Source: PWND01 sp964614525
GTDB taxonomy: Bacteria; Bacteroidota; Bacteroidia; Bacteroidales; UBA7960
NCBI GenBank assembly: GCA_964614525.1
Contig: CAZTPA010000006.1
Span: forward strand, 7,003 to 71,002
Direction: 5' to 3'
Length of the DNA stretch: 64,000 nt
Each line of letters begins with the position of its first letter. The first letter of the stretch is position 1. Under the pieces are notes generated by a model, which was not told the DNA's origin, ran no database searches, and saw nothing but the letters and a program-made list of their open reading frames with translations. Below, in pieces: positions 43,893 through 52,277 of the stretch. A program made the translations under genes and the position numbers.

Positions 43893-44987
43893 TTAAAAAT
43901 AACAAACGGCATTAGATTGCCTATTGGAAATTTGGAGTGCAAAGTTAGTAAATTTTTTGCTAATAATATCATATATGATTTCAGAAGTAAACTGTTCTGT
44001 TTCAAAATGACCTGCATCAACCAGCAGTATGGAGTTTGCAGAGTCTAAAAATTGATGATACTTAACATCTCCGGTAACAAAAGCATCAGCTCCTGCTCTC
44101 ACGGCTTTATCAATAAAAGAGCTGCCGGATCCTCCGCAGACAGCTACTTTTGAAATCGCTTTCTTTCTTAAGCCGGAATGTCTTAAAACAGGAACTACAA
44201 GATTTTTTTTCACCATTTTCAAAAAATCAATGTCAGACATAGGTTTTTTTAAATCACCTATCATGCCGGCACCGGCCTTTTCAAAATCATTCTCAAGAGG
44301 ATAAATATCATAAGCTACTTCCTCATATGGATGAGCTTTTAGCATTGAAGCTATTATCATTTTTTGCAAAAATGCAGGAAATACAGTTTCAATTCTAATT
44401 TCAGATTCAAAATGCAATTTATTCACTTCTCCGACGAAGGGATTTGAACCTTCATGCGCTCTAAATGAGCCTTGTCCCTGAATATTATAGCTGCAAGAAT
44501 CATAATCACCTATGTTTCCTGCACCTGCTTCAAATAAAGCATTTCTGACAATATCAGCATATTCATTTGGACAAAAAACAACAAGCTTTTTTAACACATC
44601 CTTTTTAGGTGATAAAATCTTTAAATTCTCCAAACTCAATTTAGCAGCAAGTTTATTATTAACACCATGAAAAGCATTATCAATATTCGTATGAACAGCA
44701 AGTATTGCTATATCATTTTTAATTGCTTTAATAATAGCTCTACTAGCAGAAGTTTGATTTGATATTGATTTTAAACCATTGAAAATTAATGGATGATGCG
44801 ATATTACAACATCACAATTATCATTAATTGCCTCATCCATAACATCTTCTGTGACATCCACACAAATAAGTGCTTTTGAAATTGTATTTTGCGCATCTCC
44901 AATTAATAAGCCTGAATTATCATAACTTTCCTGTAATTGAAATGGAGCATACTCATTAAGTGTATTTAAAAGTTCGAAAAGTTGCAT
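43893..44987 (-). CDS. Nif3-like dinuclear metal-centre protein
   Basis: 364 residues. Metal ligands are visible in 'VVISHHPLIFNG' (His pair), 'AVHTNIDNAF' and, near the C-terminus, 'LLVDAGHFETEQF'. A CutA/PII-like insert (about 125-225) between the two halves is characteristic of the longer Nif3/YqfO-type proteins. The function is unresolved; proposed roles include GTP cyclohydrolase-like or metallochaperone activity. It is co-transcribed with the zinc-ribbon gene. Confidence 0.9.
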   Translation of the reverse strand: MQLFELLNTLNEYAPFQLQESYDNSGLLIGDAQNTISKALICVDVTEDVMDEAINDNCDVVISHHPLIFNGLKSISNQTSASRAIIKAIKNDIAILAVHTNIDNAFHGVNNKLAAKLSLENLKILSPKKDVLKKLVVFCPNEYADIVRNALFEAGAGNIGDYDSCSYNIQGQGSFRAHEGSNPFVGEVNKLHFESEIRIETVFPAFLQKMIIASMLKAHPYEEVAYDIYPLENDFEKAGAGMIGDLKKPMSDIDFLKMVKKNLVVPVLRHSGLRKKAISKVAVCGGSGSSFIDKAVRAGADAFVTGDVKYHQFLDSANSILLVDAGHFETEQFTSEIIYDIISKKFTNFALQISNRQSNAVCYF

Positions 44988-45146
44988 ACTTGATTTTTTT
45001 CAAAATTAGAAAAATATATTTTAATTCAGCTTTAATAATTTAAATGTAAAGAATATATAAAACGTGAATTTAAAGGCAAAATTATATTTTATATTTGTTT
45101 ATAATATCATTATACCTAATTTCTGTTTTTTTAGATAATGAATTCT

Positions 45147-45154
45147 TAACTTTG
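45147..45154 (+). promoter_or_regulatory. candidate lpxK promoter -7 element, possibly leaderless
   Basis: TAACTTTG matches TAnnTTTG and ends only 4 bp before the lpxK ATG at 45159. If functional, transcription would begin at or next to the start codon. No clear -33 TTG is present. Confidence 0.35.
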
Positions 45155-45158
45155 ATGC

Positions 45159-46208
45159 ATGAACTTTTTAAAAATTTTTTTATTGCCTTTCGCAATCCTT
45201 TACGGTCTGATTGTATTTTGCCGTAATAAGTTATTTGACTGGGGTTTATTAAAAAGCAAATCGTTCAAAGTGCCTGTTATTGGGGTTGGAAATTTAAGCG
45301 CCGGCGGAACCGGAAAAACTCCTCATGTAGAATACTTAATAGAACTCTTAAGCAAAGATTATAATATAGCCATATTAAGCAGGGGATATAAAAGGACCAC
45401 AAAAGGATATTTAAAAGTAAATAAAAATTCAACAAGTAAAGAAGTAGGTGATGAACCTTTGCAAATATCAAAAAACTTTCCTGAGATAACGGTTGCAGTA
45501 GATGAGAAAAGAGTAAGAGGTATAAATAAATTATTAAGGGATAATCCGAAAATTCAGTTGGTTATACTTGATGATTCTTTTCAGCATCGGTATGTTAAGC
45601 CACAAATTAACATATTAATAACCGAGTACTTCAAAATGTTTTACAATAATTACCTTTTACCAATTGGAACATTGCGAGAATCAAAAGCCCAAACTAAACG
45701 AGCTGATGCAATGATTGTATCAAAAACTCCCGAAGTATTTTCTCCACTTGACAGAAGAATAATTTTAAAAAAGCTGGCAAAATATAAAGTAAAAAATATA
45801 TTCTTTTCTTATATAAAGTATAAAACCTGGGAACCAATAACAAAAGCCGCTAAGCAAAACCCTAAGCAAAAAGCCAAAACAATCTTTCTTCTAACCGGCA
45901 TAGCAAATCCTTCTGCTTTGGAAGAGCAATTAAAAAGACATAGTGAAGAACTATACAGTTATCATTATTCTGATCATTATAATTTTACAGAAAATAACTT
46001 ATTAAAGCTTAAACAACATTTTAATGATAAATTTTCCGGTTCTAAAGTAATAGTAACTACTCAAAAAGACGCTATGCGCTTGTATAAGCCGGAATTAATG
46101 GAAATAATAAAAGACTTACCGGTTTATACTGTTCCTATGCAAATTGATTTTCACGAAAAGGACAAAATATCTTTTGATAATTTCATCAAAAAAGCTTTAA
46201 AAAAATAG
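45159..46208 (+). CDS. lpxK: tetraacyldisaccharide 4'-kinase
   Basis: 349 residues. LpxK phosphorylates the lipid A disaccharide at the inner membrane. The N-terminal hydrophobic anchor (about 1-24) is followed by the Walker A-like 'VGNLSAGGTGKTPHVEYL' and 'VAILSRGYKRTTKGYL'-type motif, then 'VGDEPLQIS' and 'VILDDSFQHRYVKP', all diagnostic for LpxK. The length is normal. It shows that the organism makes lipid A. A ZIP transporter gene follows. Confidence 0.95.
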   Translation: MNFLKIFLLPFAILYGLIVFCRNKLFDWGLLKSKSFKVPVIGVGNLSAGGTGKTPHVEYLIELLSKDYNIAILSRGYKRTTKGYLKVNKNSTSKEVGDEPLQISKNFPEITVAVDEKRVRGINKLLRDNPKIQLVILDDSFQHRYVKPQINILITEYFKMFYNNYLLPIGTLRESKAQTKRADAMIVSKTPEVFSPLDRRIILKKLAKYKVKNIFFSYIKYKTWEPITKAAKQNPKQKAKTIFLLTGIANPSALEEQLKRHSEELYSYHYSDHYNFTENNLLKLKQHFNDKFSGSKVIVTTQKDAMRLYKPELMEIIKDLPVYTVPMQIDFHEKDKISFDNFIKKALKK

Positions 46209-46234
46209 TTTTACCGACTACATCACCAAAATAT

Positions 46235-46242
46235 TAACTTTG
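46235..46242 (+). promoter_or_regulatory. candidate promoter -7 element of the ZIP gene
   Basis: TAACTTTG matches TAnnTTTG, 26 bp before the ATG at 46268, giving a very short leader. No -33 TTG at normal spacing is seen. Confidence 0.4.
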
Positions 46243-46267
46243 CATCATAACATTAAATTTGTATTAT

Positions 46268-47071
46268 ATGAGCTTATTAGTATTTAGTGGATTATTCTTT
46301 CCGGTTTTAATCTTTGGATTAAGTGTTTATCTTTTTAGAGTTTGCAATAAAAATGTTAAGCTGCTTGTTGCATTTAGCGGGGCTTTTTTATTATCACTAA
46401 CTTTTAACGAACTAATTCCTCATATTTTTGGAGATGCTGCTTCATCACATGCACATGGGCATTCTCATGATCATGGTAGTGACATCCATATGAATTTTAA
46501 TATAATGGGTTTGTTTATTCTTTTGGGATTTTTCATTCAGTTATTGATGGATTATTTAACAAAAGGTGTAGAACACGGTCATATACACTCAAAGTGTCCG
46601 GAACATGAAGGACATTTGCATAATGATTCAAAATATGGTATTTCATATATTCCTGTTGTAATTGGATTGTGCTTGCATTCTTTTCTTGAAGCAATGCCAT
46701 TGGCAAGAGGATTCTCGATTGAGCACATTCAAGATCAACTACTTATTGGAATTATTATTCACAATATTCCATTATCTATAGTTTTAATGAGTCTATTCAT
46801 TCAAAACGGATTAACAAAAAGAAAGTCAGTTATACTGCTTGTTTTATTTGCTTTAGCAGGACCTGCCGGAGTATTAGGTGCAGATTTAATTGGCACCCAT
46901 ATAATACAAGACATGGACACCTTTTTCAAGATATCCATGTCTATAGTTGTGGGTATATTCTTACATATATCAACTACGATACTATTTGAAGCTGATGAAG
47001 ATCATCTTTTTAATTATAAGAAGTTTGCAATAATAATAATTGGAGCAGCACTGGCCTTAATTCATTTTTAG
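46268..47071 (+). CDS. ZIP-family metal transporter
   Basis: 267 residues from the ATG at 46268; a TTG three codons upstream is less likely. About eight hydrophobic helices. Between helices 3 and 4 are two His-rich loops ('SHAHGHSHDHG' and 'EHGHIHSKCPEHEGHLH'). The conserved metal-path motif in helix 4 is 'GLCLHSFLEAMPL' and in helix 5 'GIIIHNIPLSIVLM', matching the ZIP HNxxD/HxxxE pattern. It imports Zn2+ or another divalent metal. Its 3' end is only 2 bp from the convergent nrdJ. Confidence 0.88.
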   Translation: MSLLVFSGLFFPVLIFGLSVYLFRVCNKNVKLLVAFSGAFLLSLTFNELIPHIFGDAASSHAHGHSHDHGSDIHMNFNIMGLFILLGFFIQLLMDYLTKGVEHGHIHSKCPEHEGHLHNDSKYGISYIPVVIGLCLHSFLEAMPLARGFSIEHIQDQLLIGIIIHNIPLSIVLMSLFIQNGLTKRKSVILLVLFALAGPAGVLGADLIGTHIIQDMDTFFKISMSIVVGIFLHISTTILFEADEDHLFNYKKFAIIIIGAALALIHF

Positions 47072-47073
47072 CA

Positions 47074-49782
47074 TTATGAACATTTGCTTTCACCACAATT
47101 AGTGCAAACCAGGCAACCTTCCTGATAAACAACTGCATCCTGATTACATTTTGCACATAAGCTTTTGTGCGCTTTAGTGCCATCAGGAATAAATTTTTTC
47201 AGTGCTCTTACTATTCCATTTTTCCAGGTATGGAGGTGATCACTATCAAGACTGAGATTTTCGATAACACCAACAACTGAATCAATGGGCATTCCATGTC
47301 TTAAAATACCGGAAATTAATTTTGCATAATTCCAGAATTCTTTATTAAATGAACGGCTAAGACCTTCGATAGTAACTTTATAGCCATCAAGATCTTTAAA
47401 TCTAAAGTCGTATCTTTTTTCTCCGTTTTCATTAATATTTTTAAGAACCCAGCCTTCTTCAACGTATGGTGGCAAATAAAATCCTTCGGCTTTACCTGTG
47501 AATATCTCATATGGTCTGCCATCCAATACCCCCACAACAGCCATCCATTTTTCGGAGTTATTATGAAATCTCACAATTTCAGCTTTAAGAATTTTGGGTC
47601 TTTTGGGCGCTAATGTTTCTTTAAACTCAATTTCATTGTTTTTTTTCTTCTTTGTTTCTTTAACCAAAACACCTGCTCTTGAGCCGTCTCTATAAACCGT
47701 AACCCCTTTACAACCGCTTTCCCAGGCAGTACGATAAATATCTCCCACCAGTTCTTCTTTAGCTTCATTAGGAATATTAACCGTAACACTAATTGAATGA
47801 TCGACCCATTTTTGAACAGCACCCTGCATTTTAACTTTCGCAAGCCAATCAACATCATTGGCAGTTGCCTTAAAATAAGGTGATTTTTCAATTATATCAT
47901 CAAGTTCTTTATCTCTTAAATGCTTAATAGCCTCTACATCGTATCCGTTAATTGTAAGCCAATCTATAAATTTATGATGAAATACATTATATTCTTCCCA
48001 ATGATCACCAACTTCATCTACAAAATCGACTTTCACATTATTATCATTAGGGTTAACTTTCTTTCTTCTTTTATAAGCCACCATAAATACCGGTTCAATT
48101 CCTGATGAGGTTTGTGTCATAAGGGAAACGCTGCCGGTAGGCGCTATAGTAAGAAGCGCGATATTTCTTCTGCCAAATTTTTGCATATCTTCATACAATT
48201 CAAAATCAGCTTCTTTAATTCTTTTTATAAAAGGATTGTCTTGCTCTCTTTTGCTGTCATAAACAGGAAAAGCTCCTCTATCGGCGGCAAGTTTAACACT
48301 TGAACGATAAGCTTCGACACATAAAGTTTTATGAACATTAACGGAGAAATCAGTAGCTTCATCAGTTCCATATCTATATCCAAGAGCAGCTAGCATATCA
48401 CCTTCCGCAGTTATGCCAATACCTGTTCTTCTTCCTTCAATACATTTTTGTTTGATTTTCAACCACAAATCTTTTTCCACTTTTTTAGTGTCTTCACTTT
48501 CCGGATCAGCGTCAATTTTTGCGATAATGGCATCAATTTTTTCCAGCTCAAGGTCGATTATATCATCCATAATTCTTTGAGCATATGCAACATGATCTTT
48601 AAAGAGATCATAATCAAATGTAGCAGAAGAAGAAAAAGGATTATTTACATATCCAAAAAGATTTATTGCGAGCAATCGGCAACTATCATACGGGCAAAGA
48701 GGAATTTCACCGCAGGGGTTGGTTGATGCGGTTTTAAACCCCAGATCAGCGTAGCAATCAGGCACTGATTCCCTGGTAATTGTATCCCAGAAAAGGATGC
48801 CAGGTTCAGCAGACCTCCATGCGTTATGTACTATTTTATTCCACAAATGACCTGCATCAATTTTATTAGTAGTTTTTGGATTGTCGGTATCAATAGGGTA
48901 CTGCTGAACAAACTTCGTTGAACCAATAACAGATCTCATAAAATCATCTGTTATTTTAACAGAAACATTTGCACCTGTTACTTTTCCTTCTTGCAATTTT
49001 GCATCAATAAAATCCTCGCTATCAGGATGTTTAATAGAAACGCTAAGCATCAACGCCCCTCTTCTTCCGTCCTGGGCTACTTCTCTTGTAGAATTTGAGT
49101 ATCTTTCCATAAAAGGAGCTAACCCTGTAGATGTAAGTGCGGAGTTTTTAACAGGAGATCCTTTGGGTCGAATGTGAGAAAGATCGTGTCCAACACCACC
49201 TCTACGTTTCATAAGCTGCACCTGTTCTTCGTCAATTTTCATTATACCGCCATAAGAATCAGCATTACTATCATGCCCTATTACAAAGCAATTTGACAAT
49301 GAGCCGATTTGAAAAGGATTGCCTATACCGGCCATAGGACTTCCCTGGGGAACAATATATTTAAATTTTTTCAGAACTGAATATACTTCGTCAGCAGACA
49401 AAGGGTTAGGATATTTTTGTTCGATACGGGCAATTTCATTCGCTATTCTCCGGTGCATTTCATCAGGAGTTTGCTCATAAATATTTCCTTCAGAATCTTT
49501 TAAAGCATACTTATTAACCCATACACTTGCAGCAAGAGCATCTCCATTAAAGTATTCAGTAGCTTTTTCCAGAGCATTATTATACTCAAACTTTTGTTTA
49601 TAGTCTTCTTTTGATGGAGGTTTTAGTTCGGCATTATCAATTTTATTAGATTCTTTGGAGGTATTGTCAAAATCTAATTCAGGTAGGGAACGTTTATTCA
49701 TAACGTCACCATACAAATTTTCTTCTATGCTTTCAACTTTCTTTTTTTCCTTAATGCTTTGAATTACCGGGTTATCACTCAT
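47074..49782 (-). CDS. nrdJ: adenosylcobalamin-dependent (class II) ribonucleotide reductase
   Basis: 902 residues. It reduces ribonucleotides to deoxyribonucleotides using adenosylcobalamin and is independent of oxygen. Visible motifs: 'MKRRGGVGHDLSHIRPKGSP' (substrate/active-site region), 'ASTNPCGEIPLCPYDSCRL' (catalytic Cys) and the finger-loop region 'TIAPTGSVSLMTQTSSGIEP'. The C-terminus has a zinc ribbon (CAKCNQ...CLVCTNCGESKC). The N-terminal acidic extension of about 60 residues is variable. No cobalamin riboswitch could be recognised upstream. Confidence 0.94.
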   Translation of the reverse strand: MSDNPVIQSIKEKKKVESIEENLYGDVMNKRSLPELDFDNTSKESNKIDNAELKPPSKEDYKQKFEYNNALEKATEYFNGDALAASVWVNKYALKDSEGNIYEQTPDEMHRRIANEIARIEQKYPNPLSADEVYSVLKKFKYIVPQGSPMAGIGNPFQIGSLSNCFVIGHDSNADSYGGIMKIDEEQVQLMKRRGGVGHDLSHIRPKGSPVKNSALTSTGLAPFMERYSNSTREVAQDGRRGALMLSVSIKHPDSEDFIDAKLQEGKVTGANVSVKITDDFMRSVIGSTKFVQQYPIDTDNPKTTNKIDAGHLWNKIVHNAWRSAEPGILFWDTITRESVPDCYADLGFKTASTNPCGEIPLCPYDSCRLLAINLFGYVNNPFSSSATFDYDLFKDHVAYAQRIMDDIIDLELEKIDAIIAKIDADPESEDTKKVEKDLWLKIKQKCIEGRRTGIGITAEGDMLAALGYRYGTDEATDFSVNVHKTLCVEAYRSSVKLAADRGAFPVYDSKREQDNPFIKRIKEADFELYEDMQKFGRRNIALLTIAPTGSVSLMTQTSSGIEPVFMVAYKRRKKVNPNDNNVKVDFVDEVGDHWEEYNVFHHKFIDWLTINGYDVEAIKHLRDKELDDIIEKSPYFKATANDVDWLAKVKMQGAVQKWVDHSISVTVNIPNEAKEELVGDIYRTAWESGCKGVTVYRDGSRAGVLVKETKKKKNNEIEFKETLAPKRPKILKAEIVRFHNNSEKWMAVVGVLDGRPYEIFTGKAEGFYLPPYVEEGWVLKNINENGEKRYDFRFKDLDGYKVTIEGLSRSFNKEFWNYAKLISGILRHGMPIDSVVGVIENLSLDSDHLHTWKNGIVRALKKFIPDGTKAHKSLCAKCNQDAVVYQEGCLVCTNCGESKCS

Positions 49783-50137
49783 GTTTCAGGGATATTTTAT
49801 GTGCTATTTAATTTATTTTATCATAAAAAAAACCAAATCTAACGGAGGCACAATTTGGTTCCTTTAATTATTAAGCGAAAATAAAAAAGATAGTGATATA
49901 CACTGGTAAGATAATATTAACAATCAATGGAAGTTATAAACACTTTACTCTAACATGTTGGAGAAAAACGATTTAGAAAAACATGAATTCTCAATTATTC
50001 TTCAATCCGCGTAATCACCTGGCATTTTGGTTTTTAAATGATTTACAAAATGTAAGACCCTGATATAGAATGGTATTTTTGCATTAAATCTTTGATCTAA
50101 AAAATCTTTCCGGTATAAAAGGAATAAGCAAAATAGT
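49783..50137. other. 355-bp spacer between yhbP-like gene and nrdJ
   Basis: No protein gene. It contains the terminator at 49825-49860 and otherwise AT-rich sequence. A minus-strand TACATTTTGTA near 50040 is off the promoter consensus by one base, so a short orphan transcript is only a weak possibility. I looked for a B12 riboswitch and found none. Confidence 0.45.
49825..49860 (-). terminator. intrinsic terminator just upstream of nrdJ
   Basis: On the minus strand AACCAAAT pairs with ATTTGGTT around a 14-nt loop, followed by U8. It lies 43 bp before the nrdJ start, so it ends a transcript coming from the yhbP side or from the intervening 280 bp. Confidence 0.75.
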
Positions 50138-50563
50138 TTATGGTTCCCAAACTAATTTTTTACCAAAACCCATTCGATTATCAGTCATTTTTAGAATTTC
50201 TACTGAGATTTTCCACAGTGTAGTATTCATAAGTCTGGCAACGGGAAATCTTTTCAGATATGCTTTTTCAGCCATTTTCAATTCCTCTCCTTCAAGACGC
50301 TCCATACTTCCGGAAAATTGTATTCCTCTAATTTTGCCAATAATTTTTGTTTCAAGAGCAATAGTTCCTGCAACATTATTATTAAAATTCAAATTTTGAA
50401 TATGCTTTGTTTTATCGTCTGATGTAACAACAAAAATATTATGTTCAGGTAGATAAACGTAGAAGCAGCTGCAACACCAAAGACTCTCTTGATTAACTGT
50501 AGCAAGGCTCAGGAGATGGTGTTTTTTTAAAAATTTAAGAATTCTTTGCGGTTGAGGTTTCAT
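50138..50563 (-). CDS. yhbP: YhbP-like (UPF0306) pyridoxamine-oxidase-fold protein
   Basis: 141 residues. The pattern 'ESLWCCSCFYVYLPEHN', 'TSDDKTKH', 'IRGIQFSGSMERLEGEE', 'KRFPVARLMNTTLWKI' and 'TDNRMGFGKKLVW' matches E. coli YhbP closely as I recall it. This is a flavin-binding split-barrel fold of unknown function. It lies 41 bp after prfB and may be co-transcribed. Confidence 0.85.
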   Translation of the reverse strand: MKPQPQRILKFLKKHHLLSLATVNQESLWCCSCFYVYLPEHNIFVVTSDDKTKHIQNLNFNNNVAGTIALETKIIGKIRGIQFSGSMERLEGEELKMAEKAYLKRFPVARLMNTTLWKISVEILKMTDNRMGFGKKLVWEP

Positions 50564-50604
50564 TTCATTAAATAGAAAAAATATTAGAATAAACCAATTA
50601 GTTT

Positions 50605-51694
50605 TTAAACATCTCCAAATTCCATCAAATAAGCTTTAATGAAAATGTCAATTTCGCCGTCCATAACACTGTTTACATTAGATGTTTCAACATTGGTTCT
50701 AACATCTTTCACCATTTTATAAGGATGCATAACATATGATCTAATCTGGCTTCCCCACTCTATTCTTTTTTTGGTACTTTCAAGTTCGTCAAGTTTTTCT
50801 CTCTTTTTTCTGAGTTCGATTTCATAGAGTTGTGATTTAAGCATTTTGATTGCTTTTTCCTTATTTTGTCCCTGTGATCTGGTTTCCTGACATTCTATAA
50901 TAATTCCTGATGGATTGTGTTTTAATCGTACAGCAGTTTCAAGCTTGTTAACATTTTGTCCGCCCGGGCCGCTTGATTTAAAAGTATCCCAGGAAATATC
51001 TGCAGGATTAATATCAATATGAATATCATCATCTATAACCGGATATGCATAAACAGAAGCAAAAGAAGTATGCCTTTTATTATTGGCATCAAAAGGAGAG
51101 AGTCTCACTAAGCGGTGAACTCCGCTTTCACCTTTAAGATATCCAAAAGCAAAATCACCTTCAAACTCAATAGAAACCGACTTAATACCTACCCCATCAC
51201 CATCTTGTTGGTCGATAACTTTATGTTTATAATTATTTTTTTCTCCCCAGCGCAGGTACATTCTCATTAGCATTTCAGCCCAATCCTGACTTTCGGTACC
51301 TCCGGCACCTGAGTTTATATTTAATATAGCACTGAATTTATCTTCCTCTTTGCTAAGCATTTTTTTCAACTCAAGTTTTTCAAGCAAATTATCTGTTTTC
51401 TCGAATTGCTTATTAAATTCTTCTTCGGAAGCCTCATCCGCTGCTAAAAATTCGTAAATTACCTTAGTATCATCGATTGCAGTTTTAACCTCCTCGAAAG
51501 CATCAGTCCATTTTTTTTCTTCGTTAATTTTGCGAAGAACATCTTCTGCTTTTTTGGGATCGTTCCAGAATTCGGGAGATTCGGTTTTTTTTTGTTCCTG
51601 CTTTATAAATTCTTTTTTTTCATCAATGTCAAAGAAACCTCCTCAAGGCATCTAACCTTTTATCAAATCTTTTTATGTTTTCAGGATAATTCAT
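50605..51694 (-). CDS. prfB: peptide chain release factor 2, with programmed +1 frameshift
   Basis: Start ATG at 51692-51694 (MNYPENIKRFDKRLDALRRF). After codon 21 (CTT) the frame meets TGA (51629-51631). A +1 shift, skipping the T at 51631, continues as GAC ATT GAT and reads uninterrupted to the stop at 50605, for a 362-residue product, the normal RF2 length. The slip site is CTTTGAC, preceded by AGGAGG with the same 3-nt gap as in E. coli. The main body has the anticodon-like tripeptide SPF in 'VRLSPFDANNKRHTSFASV' and the GGQ loop 'SSGPGGQNVNKLETAVRL'. RF2 recognises UGA/UAA and thereby autoregulates its own frameshift. It is 21 bp downstream of recX. Confidence 0.95.
51628..51643 (-). promoter_or_regulatory. 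prfB programmed +1 frameshift site
   Basis: Minus-strand order: AGGAGG, TTT, CTT, TGA, C. This is the classic RF2 recoding signal: a Shine-Dalgarno-like stimulator, slippery CUU and an in-frame UGA followed by C. Downstream reading is in +1. Confidence 0.95.
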
Positions 51695-51715
51695 AACTAT
51701 ATAATTATTATAAAA

Positions 51716-52204
51716 TTATTTTTTATTAATCAAATCATTCAGCACATCATAGATTAAGTTCTTTTCGTAGCCTTTATTAGCAACATAGGCCATAACTTTC
51801 TGATATACAGTATTTTTATCTTTCTCCTTTAAAGAATCCAGTTTCTTTTCGGCAAGATGTAATAAAGTTGCAAGATACTCTTCTTTATCAATACTATTTA
51901 GTGCTTTATAAATTATTTCTTCCGAAATACCTTTTCTTTTCAGTTCAAATGAGATTCTAATCCTGCCCCATTTGTTATTTCTGTTTTTGCCAACGGCATA
52001 TGAATTAGCGAATAATTCATCATTTAAGAAATTCTCTTTTTGTAAATCATTAAGGATTTTTTCTGCCGATTTTTCCGTTGCACCAAGTTCTTTTAACTTA
52101 CTTAAAACCTCTTGTGAACATCTGGGTTGGTATGCACAATACTTTGCAGTCTTTTCATATAAGAATTCTTCATGCTGCTTGAGCAAGTCATTTGCTTTAC
52201 TCAT
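51716..52204 (-). CDS. recX: RecX-family regulatory protein
   Basis: 162 residues, all helical, with the three-helix repeats of RecX: 'YCAYQPRCSQEVLSKLKELG', 'NDELFANSYAVGKNRNNKWG' and 'RISFELKRKGISEEIIYKAL'. It modulates RecA. recA is not in the window. Located between rng and prfB. Confidence 0.88.
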   Translation of the reverse strand: MSKANDLLKQHEEFLYEKTAKYCAYQPRCSQEVLSKLKELGATEKSAEKILNDLQKENFLNDELFANSYAVGKNRNNKWGRIRISFELKRKGISEEIIYKALNSIDKEEYLATLLHLAEKKLDSLKEKDKNTVYQKVMAYVANKGYEKNLIYDVLNDLINKK

Positions 52205-52277
52205 AGTAGTAATTTTTTTGTAATTGTATTCTTATTATTGATAAAAAACTGCAACAAAAAGTTTGTTGTAAAAAACA

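Noticed and set aside
49783..50137. Cobalamin riboswitch upstream of the B12-dependent nrdJ
   Set aside because: No B12-box-like conserved core or matching helices could be recognised; only an intrinsic terminator is present.
50605..51387. prfB as a truncated or broken gene starting near 51387
   Set aside because: The upstream frame up to the CTTTGAC site is fully coding and in register, and the slip signal is canonical; this is programmed recoding, not decay.
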